Assembly (NCBI GenBank): GCA_022794295.1
Contig: JAAWEO010000145.1
Coordinates: 1 to 5,596 of the forward strand
Source: Angelakisella sp.
Lineage (GTDB): Bacteria > Bacillota > Clostridia > Oscillospirales > Ruminococcaceae
DNA length: 5,596 nt
Reading direction: 5' to 3'
Within the stretch, counting starts at the first letter, position 1. Each line of letters opens with the position of its first letter. Under the pieces are notes generated by a model, which worked only from the letters and a program-made list of their open reading frames with translations, searched no databases and was not told where the DNA came from. Below, piece after piece: positions 1 through 4,271 of this stretch. The position numbers were made by a program, and so were the translations under genes.

Positions 1-2
1 TA

Positions 3-95
3 TTTCGCCCGCTGCGGCGGGCGACCAGGCGCTGTCCGCCCTGGACCCGGACCGGACTGATGTCCGGTGACAGAAAGGCTACCCGGTACTGGGCG
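3..95. repeat. Left arm of 93-bp inverted repeat (hairpin-rich intergenic element)
   Basis: This segment is the reverse complement of 5072-5164 at 88 of 93 positions by eye. The differences are two adjacent bases at 82-83 and three in the loop around 13-16. It contains a 7-bp GC hairpin (6-12 with 17-23, loop TGCG, a UNCG-type tetraloop if transcribed on the plus strand). A second 7-bp hairpin is ACCGGAC/GTCCGGT (51-57 with 62-68), flanked by CTGTC/GACAG (32-36 with 69-73). No reading frame in it looks coding. The structure suggests a dispersed intergenic repeat rather than insertion-sequence ends, because no transposase lies between the arms. Confidence 0.85.
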
Positions 96-126
96 TTGGT
101 ATCTGCTCCCATTATTACATCCCCCC

Positions 127-154
127 TTGCTTTTTCCCCGTTTTCGTGTATTAT
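127..154 (+). promoter_or_regulatory. Possible promoter for the histidine phosphatase operon
   Basis: TTGCTT (127-132) lies 16 nt upstream of TATTAT (149-154), which matches the -10 consensus at five of six positions. The -35 match is weak. A start site about 7 nt downstream would fall at the left edge of the MITE-like element, making that element almost the whole 5' leader. This is the best sigma-A candidate seen between 96 and 344, but it is not decisive. Confidence 0.35.
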
Positions 155-161
155 TGTCTAA

Positions 162-322
162 GAGCCCATTCAAAATCTCCCTGCATACCGCCTTGGCGGG
201 TCTTTTTCCGCCCTGCTGCGTTAAAAAATCTTGCAATACACCAAGTATTCCCGCGATTTTTCGCCTTGCAGGACGAAAAAATCCCAGCCAATTCGGTATA
301 CCTGGAGATCTTGAATAGGCTC
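162..322. mobile_element. MITE-like element, 161 bp, with terminal inverted repeats and TAA duplication
   Basis: The left end reads GAGCCCATTCAAAATCTCC and the right end, reverse-complemented, reads GAGCCTATTCAAGATCTCC, with two differences. Both ends are flanked by TAA (159-161 and 323-325), a 3-bp TNA-type target duplication. The similarity continues inward through much of each half (for example CATACCG against TATACCG, and related C/G plus A-run blocks), so the whole element folds as one long imperfect hairpin. It has no coding capacity. GAGCC ends and a TNA duplication recall IS5-superfamily transposons, so a non-autonomous relative mobilised in trans is the likely origin; this family link is inference. 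The right duplication ends 1 bp before the ribosome binding site of the next gene. Confidence 0.75.
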
Positions 323-344
323 TAAGAAGGAGGCCACCCCCACC

Positions 345-1043
345 ATGAAGAATTACCGCCTGCACTTCATCCGCCATGGTATGACCGACGCCAACCGCCG
401 CGGCGCCTACGCCGGCCGGCGTACCAATGTGGAACTCTCCCCCCAGGGCATCCGTGAACTGATCTCCCTGAAGGAGGAATACTCCTACCCCCCCGTGGAT
501 GCCGTTTTTTGCAGCCCCCTGACCCGCTGCATCCAAACCGCCGGCGTCCTCTACCCCCAGGCAGAGCTCCAGGTCCTCCCCTCCCTGGCCGAAATCGATT
601 TCGGTGACTTCGATGGCCGTACCATCGGGGAGCTCCAGGACCGGGAGGACTTCCGCCGCTGGATGGCAAATTCCCTCCGGGAAGCACCCCCCGGCGGAGA
701 GTCTATGGAGGAGTTCAGCCGCCGGGTCGCCCTGGGCCTTTCCTCTATTTTGGCCTGGGTCATGCAGAATGATGCCCAGGATACCGCCATCGTTACCCAT
801 GGCGGCGTCATCCGGGCTGTGCTTACCTCTATGGCTCTCCCCCGCCTGGCCCCCGGCCAGCTCCTGGTGGGCAACGGCCGGGGCTATACCTGCTTCGCTA
901 CCCCCCAGCTGTGGATGCGGGACCATATCATCGAGGTGGCCGGTATCATGCCCCATGGCGCTTCCGATGCTGCAGCACTGAACGCCGAGTTCGCCGCCGC
1001 CATGGAGCGTTTTACCGCCATCCTGGACCAGGAAGCGGAATAA
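345..1043 (+). CDS. Histidine phosphatase superfamily protein (phosphoglycerate mutase-like / CobC-like)
   Basis: This 232-residue cytoplasmic protein carries the full branch-1 histidine phosphatase signature. The N-terminal FIRHGMT places Arg10 and the phospho-accepting His11. CSPLTRCIQTA supplies Arg61. EIDFGDFDG supplies the acid/base candidate Glu83, PPGGES lies near 115-120, and THGGVIRAVL supplies the second catalytic His152. Known members remove phosphate from small metabolites (alpha-ribazole phosphate, sugar phosphates, phosphoglycerate) through a phosphohistidine intermediate; the substrate here cannot be told. Length and motif spacing are normal for the family. No cobalamin genes lie nearby, so CobC is not supported. 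The start ATG follows AAGGAGG (327-333) by 11 nt. It is the first gene of a probable four-gene unit, with a MITE-like hairpin just upstream of its ribosome binding site. Confidence 0.93.
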   Translation: MKNYRLHFIRHGMTDANRRGAYAGRRTNVELSPQGIRELISLKEEYSYPPVDAVFCSPLTRCIQTAGVLYPQAELQVLPSLAEIDFGDFDGRTIGELQDREDFRRWMANSLREAPPGGESMEEFSRRVALGLSSILAWVMQNDAQDTAIVTHGGVIRAVLTSMALPRLAPGQLLVGNGRGYTCFATPQLWMRDHIIEVAGIMPHGASDAAALNAEFAAAMERFTAILDQEAE

Positions 1044-1063
1044 CCCCTCCCCTTTTGCCTATA

Positions 1064-1085
1064 CTCCCGGTATAAAAAACGGGAG
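1064..1085 (+). promoter_or_regulatory. Hairpin masking the ribosome binding site of the DUF975-like gene
   Basis: CTCCCG (1064-1069) can pair with CGGGAG (1080-1085) across a 10-nt A/T-rich loop. The 3' arm contains most of the GGGAGG Shine-Dalgarno (1081-1086) used by the ATG at 1096. The helix could reduce translation when folded, or simply be a by-product of a C-rich intergenic stretch. It has no T-tract and so is not a good terminator. Confidence 0.45.
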
Positions 1086-1095
1086 GTTTTACTGC

Positions 1096-1923
1096 ATGAA
1101 ATTGGTTCGAACCGCAAGGTATCAGGGGAAGAAAGCCCTCCGGGGACACTGGCGGGAGGCCGCCGCCCTCTTTCTGCTGTGGGGGATGATGCTGGTGCTG
1201 GTGACCCTGGCCGATCAGGGGGTCTACCGCCTGGCAGGCTGCTCTGCCAAAAGCCCCCTGGACCCGGAGGCCGCCCTCCTTACCCTGATCACCCTGGTGC
1301 TCCGGGTGATCCTCCTGGCCCCCCTGGGGGCTGGGGCCGCCGCCTGGTTCGCCGCCCTGGCCGGGGGCTGGACCCGGCCGGTGAGCACCATCTTCTGGGC
1401 CTACGGCAACCGGGTCTGGCTCCGCTCCCTGGGGGTGAGCCTCTATTCCGGGCTGTTTACCGCCACCGTCACCCTGGTCCCCCTGGCCGGGGAGGGCCTT
1501 TCCCTGTGGCTCCTGCGGGAGCGCCTGGGCGCCCTGCCCCCCAGGGAGCAGCTGCTGGCCTGGTCCCTGGCGGGGGCCGCGGCGCTGCTGTGGCTGCTGA
1601 TCGCCCGGGCCTGCTGCCAGCGCCTGGCTATGGCGCGGTTTCTGCTGGGGCCGGATTACGGCTATTCCGCCGCCGAGGCCATCGCCCTTTCCGGGGAGTA
1701 CACCCGGGGCTTCCGGTGGCGGCTGGTCCTTCTGGACCTCTCCTTTCTCCCCTGGTTTGCCGCCTGCCTGCTGGGCTTCCCTGCCCTGTATGTCCTGCCC
1801 TGGTACGCCGCCAGCCGGGCGCGGTGCTTCCGCATCCTCCTTCACCGCCGCTCCCGCCCTGTCCCGGCCCAGGCTCCCCGGGAGGAGCTCCCCGAACCGC
1901 GGTCCCGAAGGGTGCGGGTGTAA
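1096..1923 (+). CDS. DUF975-like integral membrane protein
   Basis: This 275-residue protein is strongly hydrophobic, with about five likely membrane segments (near 22-39, 60-90, 111-139, 152-172 and 208-235). A basic N-terminus and a highly basic, proline-rich C-terminal tail (250-275) probably face the cytoplasm. The C-terminal third resembles the DUF975 pattern: AEAIALS (193-199), then a basic stretch, DLSFLPW (214-220), PWY (235-237) and an aromatic/Arg-rich exit. DUF975 proteins are common in Firmicutes and have no established function. GGGAGG at 1081-1086 lies 9 nt before the ATG. Long open frames exist on both strands here because of GC bias. This frame is preferred for its ribosome binding site, membrane pattern and family resemblance. 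It sits 52 bp after the phosphatase and 29 bp before the HAD gene. Confidence 0.85.
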   Translation: MKLVRTARYQGKKALRGHWREAAALFLLWGMMLVLVTLADQGVYRLAGCSAKSPLDPEAALLTLITLVLRVILLAPLGAGAAAWFAALAGGWTRPVSTIFWAYGNRVWLRSLGVSLYSGLFTATVTLVPLAGEGLSLWLLRERLGALPPREQLLAWSLAGAAALLWLLIARACCQRLAMARFLLGPDYGYSAAEAIALSGEYTRGFRWRLVLLDLSFLPWFAACLLGFPALYVLPWYAASRARCFRILLHRRSRPVPAQAPREELPEPRSRRVRV

Positions 1924-1952
1924 TTTATTAGAAAAAGGAACGTGAGACAGCA

Positions 1953-2561
1953 ATGGTAAAGAACATCGTTTTTGACGCCGCCGGGGTCCTGGTGGAATGG
2001 GACCCTGTCACCTGGTTTTCCGGCCACTACGGCCCGGAGCTGGGTCCCCAGGTGCTGGCCGCCGCCATGGGCAGCCGCTACTGGATGGACAACGTGGACT
2101 GGGGCTTTGTCACCGAGGATGAGCTGTTCCGCCACCAGATAGAGGCCTTCCCCCACCTGGCGGCGGAGCTTGCGGAGCTGGACCGCATCTGGCACACCAT
2201 CCTGCAGCCCAAGACCGACACCGAGGACCTGGTCCGGCGTCTGAAGGAGGCGGGGTACAGGGTGTACTATCTTTCCAACTTTCCGGAGCGCACCTTCCGG
2301 TGGCTGCTGGACCACACCCCGGTCTTTGGCCGGATGGATGGCGGTGTGGTCTCCTACGACGTCCACCAGGTAAAGCCCAACGCCGATATTTACGAGACCC
2401 TTCTGACCCGCTACGGCCTGGCCGCGGAGGAAACTGTCTTTACCGACGACACGGTGATCAACGTGGACGGGGCCCAGCGGGCGGGCCTCCATGCCTGGCA
2501 TTTCACCGGGGCAGCAGGCTTTGAGTGGTACCTGCGCCACGACCTGGGCCTCAGCTTCTGA
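1953..2561 (+). CDS. HAD-superfamily hydrolase, YihX-like (HAD-IA type)
   Basis: This 202-residue cytoplasmic protein has all four HAD motifs in order. Motif I is VFDAAGVLVEW with nucleophile Asp8, motif II YYLSNFPE with Ser108, motif III Lys141 in VKPNADIY, and motif IV FTDDTVINVDGA with Asp165-Asp166. The region between motifs I and II is helical cap-like (about 17-85). The overall pattern matches the YihX branch, whose E. coli member dephosphorylates alpha-glucose-1-phosphate; many relatives have unknown substrates. The second Asp of DxD, normally the acid/base, is Ala10 here. YihX-type proteins also lack it (DxG), so the enzyme may still be active. AAGGA at 1935-1939 sits 13 nt before the ATG, a slightly long spacing. 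The stop codon lies 1 bp before the next start, implying co-translation. Confidence 0.92.
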   Translation: MVKNIVFDAAGVLVEWDPVTWFSGHYGPELGPQVLAAAMGSRYWMDNVDWGFVTEDELFRHQIEAFPHLAAELAELDRIWHTILQPKTDTEDLVRRLKEAGYRVYYLSNFPERTFRWLLDHTPVFGRMDGGVVSYDVHQVKPNADIYETLLTRYGLAAEETVFTDDTVINVDGAQRAGLHAWHFTGAAGFEWYLRHDLGLSF

Positions 2562-2562
2562 C

Positions 2563-3267
2563 ATGAACGCCTTTGACCAAAAGCACTACCAGGACCAGCG
2601 GAGGCGCCTTTCCGGCATCTTCGCCCCCGCCTATGCCGCCAGCGGCCCGAAGGAGCTGATCCAGCTGGGGGACGGTCTTGTTGTGAAAACACGCTATTTT
2701 GACGGGACACCGCCCCAGTGCGGCTACCGGCTCCACGCCTGTGAAAGCACCCTTCTGGACGGAACCGGGAGGGTGCTCTACACCTGGCAGAATCTAAACG
2801 ACAGCGGCAATTTCTGCCGCCTGATCCACCACCGGAACGGGCAGCGCTATCTGGTCTTTCGCTCTGACCTGTACGGGTACAGCGTCCTGGAGGTGGAGAC
2901 CGGGCGGGACAGCCACTATCTCCCCCTGGAATCCCAGCCGGAAAAGCCGGAGGACTTCCGGGAGACCTTCCTGTGGGCAGGGGTGGAGTATCACCGGGAA
3001 AGCGGCCTGCTGGCAGTTTCCGGCTGCTACTGGGCCTGTCCCAACTCCACCGTCGTCCTGGACTTTGACGACCCCCTCACCCCCCAGGAGCGGTGGCTGG
3101 AGCTCCACGAGGTGCTGGACCCCGGCTACGACCGCTACGACGACCTGGATTTTGCCGGGTGGGACCAGGAGCGGGGCCTGCTCCTTCGGGGCTTCTCCAC
3201 CGAGACCCTTCAATACGAGCCTCTTTCCGTTCCTGTTTCCACCCTGAAAGAGCATCTGGGGCTGTAA
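2563..3267 (+). CDS. Uncharacterised soluble protein, translationally coupled to the HAD gene
   Basis: I do not recognise this 234-residue protein. The start chosen is the ATG 1 bp after the upstream TGA. An in-frame ATG at 2491 would overlap the HAD gene by 71 bp and add a 24-residue N-terminus unlike the rest. There is no clear Shine-Dalgarno, which fits translation coupled to the HAD gene. After a charged N-terminal helix (1-20), the protein alternates short hydrophobic strands with polar turns: LIQLGDGLVVKTRYF, RYLVFRSDLYGYSVLEV, and GLLAVSGCYWACP (148-160) followed by VVLDFDDP (164-171). An acidic, Tyr/Asp-rich block lies at 186-197. This looks like a beta-rich, possibly propeller-like fold. 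There is no signal peptide or membrane span. It closes the four-gene unit and ends 7 bp before the sense promoter of toxin unit 1. Confidence 0.85.
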   Translation: MNAFDQKHYQDQRRRLSGIFAPAYAASGPKELIQLGDGLVVKTRYFDGTPPQCGYRLHACESTLLDGTGRVLYTWQNLNDSGNFCRLIHHRNGQRYLVFRSDLYGYSVLEVETGRDSHYLPLESQPEKPEDFRETFLWAGVEYHRESGLLAVSGCYWACPNSTVVLDFDDPLTPQERWLELHEVLDPGYDRYDDLDFAGWDQERGLLLRGFSTETLQYEPLSVPVSTLKEHLGL

Positions 3268-3274
3268 CAATTCC

Positions 3275-3303
3275 TTGTCAAAAACAGTCGGATATGGTAA
3301 AAT
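3275..3303 (+). promoter_or_regulatory. Sense (toxin) promoter, unit 1
   Basis: TTGTCA (3275-3280), a 17-nt spacer and TAAAAT (3298-3303) form a near-consensus sigma-A promoter. Transcription would start near 3310, exactly at the GGCACTGCC that opens the folded leader. It begins 7 bp after the stop codon of the preceding gene. Confidence 0.8.
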
Positions 3304-3309
3304 AAAGCT

Positions 3310-3405
3310 GGCACTGCCAGAAAACGGCAGGCGGTCGGCCCCCTTTGCATTTTTCAATGCCCGGGGAGCGTCTTTTTGCCCCCCGGAGGTCTATCCGAAA
3401 GGGGG
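3310..3405 (+). promoter_or_regulatory. Folded toxin leader with masked ribosome binding site, unit 1
   Basis: CTGCC/GGCAG (3314-3318 with 3326-3330) forms a 5' hairpin. CCCCCTTT (3339-3346) is the exact complement of the Shine-Dalgarno AAAGGGGG (3398-3405). That 8-bp helix encloses two further hairpins, GCATT/AATGC (3347-3351 with 3356-3360) and CCGGGG/CCCCGG (3361-3366 with 3381-3386). Unit 2 keeps all of these despite length changes in the loops and G/C runs. A closed leader that blocks translation of the primary transcript is typical of type I toxin mRNAs; its action here is inferred. Confidence 0.65.
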
Positions 3406-3416
3406 AACGAGTTTTT

Positions 3417-3515
3417 ATGATGACTGGGTCTGCATATGTCACCTTTGGTGACCTATTCGCTTACACAATCGTGATCATCACTCTGATTGGGATTTTTTCC
3501 AACAAAAAGAAATAA
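3417..3515 (+). CDS. Hol_Tox-like single-span membrane toxin, copy 1
   Basis: This 32-codon gene starts ATGATG; the second Met (3420) is an alternative start. The peptide has a short polar N-terminus, then VTFGDLFAYTIVIITLIG (residues 8-25), of which about 11-27 should span the membrane, and a NKKK tail. The pattern of a V-T-F/Y-G-D-L-F opening, one span and a lysine tail at about 30-40 residues resembles the putative holin-like toxins (Hol_Tox), and more loosely the Fst and TxpA/BsrG type I toxins. Those insert into the cell's own membrane and are silenced by antisense RNA. The Shine-Dalgarno AAAGGGGG (3398-3405) is 11 nt upstream and can be masked by the leader. The stop codon lies inside the terminator stem. 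Toxicity is inferred from family and layout. Confidence 0.8.
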   Translation: MMTGSAYVTFGDLFAYTIVIITLIGIFSNKKK

Positions 3516-3597
3516 CCGCCCCAGGGCCCTAATCCTAGACGGTTATTTCTTTTAACCAATAGGGGGCCAACCGTCTACCGGCAGTGCCCTCCCTTTT
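3500..3597 (-). ncRNA. Antisense (antitoxin-like) RNA, unit 1
   Basis: The predicted transcript of about 98 nt starts 7 nt beyond a TATAAT box and runs convergently into the toxin gene. It ends at the shared bidirectional terminator, overlapping the last codons, the stop and the 3' end of the toxin mRNA. Its 5' portion (complement of 3562-3588) is nearly identical in sequence to the toxin leader start (GGCACTGCC, then GGCCCCC) rather than complementary to it. Layout is as in convergent type I pairs such as Fst and TxpA/RatA. Ends are estimated from promoter and terminator positions. Confidence 0.72.
3505..3553. terminator. Bidirectional terminator, unit 1
   Basis: A 14-bp stem (3505-3518 with 3540-3553) encloses a 21-nt loop. 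Each strand ends its 3' arm with a T-rich run (TTATTTCTTTT on plus, TTATTTCTTTTTG on minus), so it can stop both the toxin mRNA and the convergent antisense RNA. The toxin stop codon lies in the left arm. It is also the first strong terminator downstream of the operon ending at 3267. Confidence 0.85.
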
Positions 3598-3603
3598 AGG
3601 ATT

Positions 3604-3631
3604 ATTATACCACATCTTTATGAAAATGCAA
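3604..3631 (-). promoter_or_regulatory. Antisense promoter, unit 1
   Basis: On the minus strand, TTGCAT (complement of 3626-3631), a 16-nt spacer and a perfect TATAAT (complement of 3604-3609) form a strong sigma-A-like promoter pointing back into the toxin gene. Its -10 box is closer to consensus than the sense one, fitting an excess of antisense RNA. The same layout recurs in units 2 and 3. Confidence 0.82.
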
Positions 3632-3666
3632 GCCTTGAAAAAGGAACTGCTATCCGGTATTTTTTC

Positions 3667-3695
3667 TTGTCAAGGACAGTCGAATATGATAGAAT
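3667..3695 (+). promoter_or_regulatory. Sense (toxin) promoter, unit 2
   Basis: TTGTCA (3667-3672), a 17-nt spacer and TAGAAT (3690-3695). The -10 differs from unit 1 (TAAAAT) at one base. The leader downstream keeps the masking pair CCCCCTTT (3731-3738) with AAAGGGGG (3789-3796). It also keeps hairpins GCAT/ATGC (3739-3742 with 3748-3751) and CCGGGGG/CCCCCGG (3752-3758 with 3771-3777). Confidence 0.8.
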
Positions 3696-3807
3696 AAAGC
3701 TGGCACTGCCAGAAAACGGCAGGCGGTCGGCCCCCTTTGCATTTTTTATGCCCGGGGGAGCGTCTTTTTGCCCCCGGAGGTCTATCCGAAAGGGGGAACG
3801 AGTTTTT

Positions 3808-3906
3808 ATGATGACTGGGTCTGCATATGTCACCTTTGGTGACCTGTTTGCTTACACAATCGTGATTATAACTCTGATTGGGATTTTTTCCAACAAAAAG
3901 AAATAA
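3808..3906 (+). CDS. Hol_Tox-like single-span membrane toxin, copy 2
   Basis: This copy encodes exactly the same 32 residues as copy 1. The few nucleotide differences in the gene (CTA/CTG for Leu13, TTC/TTT for Phe14, GCT kept, ATC/ATT and ATC/ATA for the Ile pair near 20-21) are silent, a sign that the peptide is under purifying selection. The single span is flanked by Asp12 near the N-terminus and three C-terminal lysines. The Shine-Dalgarno AAAGGGGG (3789-3796) lies 11 nt upstream, inside a closable leader. The stop codon lies in the left arm of its own bidirectional terminator. It sits between units 1 and 3, all in the same orientation. Function as a membrane-acting toxin is inferred from family resemblance and from the convergent antisense promoter. 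Confidence 0.8.
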   Translation: MMTGSAYVTFGDLFAYTIVIITLIGIFSNKKK

Positions 3907-3990
3907 CCGCCCCAGGGCCCTAATCCTAGACGGTTATTTCTTTTAACCCATAGGGGGGCCGACCGTCTACCGGCAGTGCCCTCCTTTTTC
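3891..3990 (-). ncRNA. Antisense (antitoxin-like) RNA, unit 2
   Basis: Predicted RNA of about 100 nt from the minus-strand promoter at 3997-4024 to the shared terminator, overlapping the 3' end of toxin copy 2. It differs from unit 1 at several positions, including GGCCGACCG (right-arm bases 3957-3965), where unit 1 has GGCCAACCG. In unit 2 this makes the arm fully complementary to leader CGGTCGGCC, while unit 1 has one mismatch. Ends are estimated. Confidence 0.7.
3896..3944. terminator. Bidirectional terminator, unit 2
   Basis: The same 14-bp stem as unit 1 (3896-3909 with 3931-3944) and the same 21-nt loop containing a GGGCCC core. T-rich 3' arms on both strands allow convergent termination. 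Confidence 0.85.
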
Positions 3991-3996
3991 ATAACC

Positions 3997-4024
3997 ATTA
4001 TATCATGTTTTTCTGAAAACGCAA
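3997..4024 (-). promoter_or_regulatory. Antisense promoter, unit 2
   Basis: On the minus strand, TTGCGT (complement of 4019-4024), 16 nt, then TATAAT (complement of 3997-4002). The -10 and the 16-nt spacing are unchanged from unit 1, although much of the spacer sequence has diverged, which suggests selection on the promoter itself. Confidence 0.8.
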
Positions 4025-4059
4025 GCCTTGAAAAAGGAACTGCTATCCGGCATTTTTTC

Positions 4060-4125
4060 TTGTCAAAGACAGTCGGAATTGTAATCATTACTCTGATTGG
4101 GATTTTTTCCAACAAAAAGAAATAA
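4060..4125 (+). pseudogene. Truncated toxin unit 3: residual -35 box fused to the C-terminal half of the toxin
   Basis: Unit 3 retains TTGTCA (4060-4065) and the start of the promoter spacer. It then jumps from AGTCGGA directly into codon 18 of the toxin (4078). The -10 box, the whole leader, the ribosome binding site, the start codon and residues 1-17 are missing. The remaining 15 codons encode IVIITLIGIFSNKKK with only silent differences from copies 1 and 2, then TAA at 4123-4125. The frame is open upstream to the TTG of the old -35 box, but no ribosome binding site or promoter serves it, so it is read as a dead toxin. The junction AAT also occurs at both parental breakpoints, suggesting a deletion across short homology. 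The antisense half of the unit is intact. Confidence 0.85.
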
Positions 4126-4205
4126 CCGCCCCAGACCCTAACTGATGCGGTTACTTCTTTTCCAGCATTAGGGGGCCAACCGTCTACCGGCAGTGCCTCC
4201 CTTTT
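4110..4205 (-). ncRNA. Orphan antisense (antitoxin-like) RNA, unit 3
   Basis: The minus-strand promoter (4212-4239), the 5' segment (complement of 4171-4197, identical to unit 1 over that stretch) and the terminator all persist, although the cognate toxin is destroyed. The predicted RNA of about 96 nt is complementary to the conserved C-terminal codons shared with copies 1 and 2, so it could act on them in trans. It carries its own changes, including a shorter terminator loop. Ends are estimated. Confidence 0.68.
4115..4161 (-). terminator. Antisense terminator, unit 3
   Basis: Stem 4115-4129 with 4147-4161, 15 positions and a 17-nt loop. At 4154 a T-to-C change relative to units 1 and 2 breaks pairing with A4122 in a plus-strand RNA (A-C). 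In the minus-strand RNA the same pair becomes a G-U wobble, so the antisense hairpin stays intact. One extra G-C pair at the loop (4129 with 4147) is gained. Confidence 0.75.
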
Positions 4206-4211
4206 AGGGTT

Positions 4212-4239
4212 ATTATACCACATCCTTATGAAAATGCAA
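4212..4239 (-). promoter_or_regulatory. Antisense promoter, unit 3
   Basis: On the minus strand, TTGCAT (complement of 4234-4239), a 16-nt spacer and TATAAT (complement of 4212-4217), nearly identical to unit 1. It points away from the gene starting at 4272, whose own plus-strand promoter I cannot identify with confidence. Confidence 0.8.
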
Positions 4240-4271
4240 GCCCCCGCCAAGCAGAAAGGAGTATTGGAGCA

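Larger units (their letters stand above)
3275..4239. repeat. Tandem array of three toxin/antisense units (period about 392 bp)
   Basis: Unit 1 spans 3275-3631, unit 2 spans 3667-4024, and internally deleted unit 3 spans 4060-4239, measured from the sense -35 box to the antisense -35 box. Units are separated by 35-bp linkers (3632-3666 and 4025-4059) that differ at a single base. The sense -35 boxes start at 3275, 3667 and 4060. Differences between the peptide-coding parts are mostly silent. The linker is absent before unit 1 and after unit 3, consistent with expansion by unequal exchange. Confidence 0.93.

Noticed and set aside
67..318. 83-codon plus-strand open frame
   Set aside because: It runs from the inverted-repeat arm through most of the MITE-like element, has no ribosome binding site, and its composition reflects the repeats rather than a protein.
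1012..1953. 313-codon minus-strand open frame, and the 250-codon plus-strand frame at 1179-1931
   Set aside because: Both are low-complexity Gly/Pro/Gln/Arg-rich shadows of the GC-biased DUF975-like gene. The frame at 1096-1923 has the ribosome binding site, membrane pattern and family resemblance.
2491..2562. N-terminal extension of the gene at 2563
   Set aside because: The extra 24 residues overlap the HAD gene out of frame and lack a ribosome binding site; the ATG 1 bp after the HAD stop fits coupled translation.
3310..3588. GGCACTGCC inverted repeat as transposon ends for the toxin cassette
   Set aside because: There is no target duplication or transposase. The copies are tandem with a constant linker, and the repeats coincide with predicted RNA 5' ends, so RNA pairing is the simpler reading.
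3667..3906. 79-codon frame starting upstream of toxin copy 2
   Set aside because: Its start overlaps the -35 box and its first 47 codons are the structured leader. The real start is the ATG at 3808, with AAAGGGGG upstream, as in copy 1.
3275..4239. CRISPR-like or phage-attachment interpretation of the repeat array
   Set aside because: Units are about 392 bp with promoters, a gene and terminators. There are no short repeats with unique spacers, and no integrase or tRNA end is nearby.
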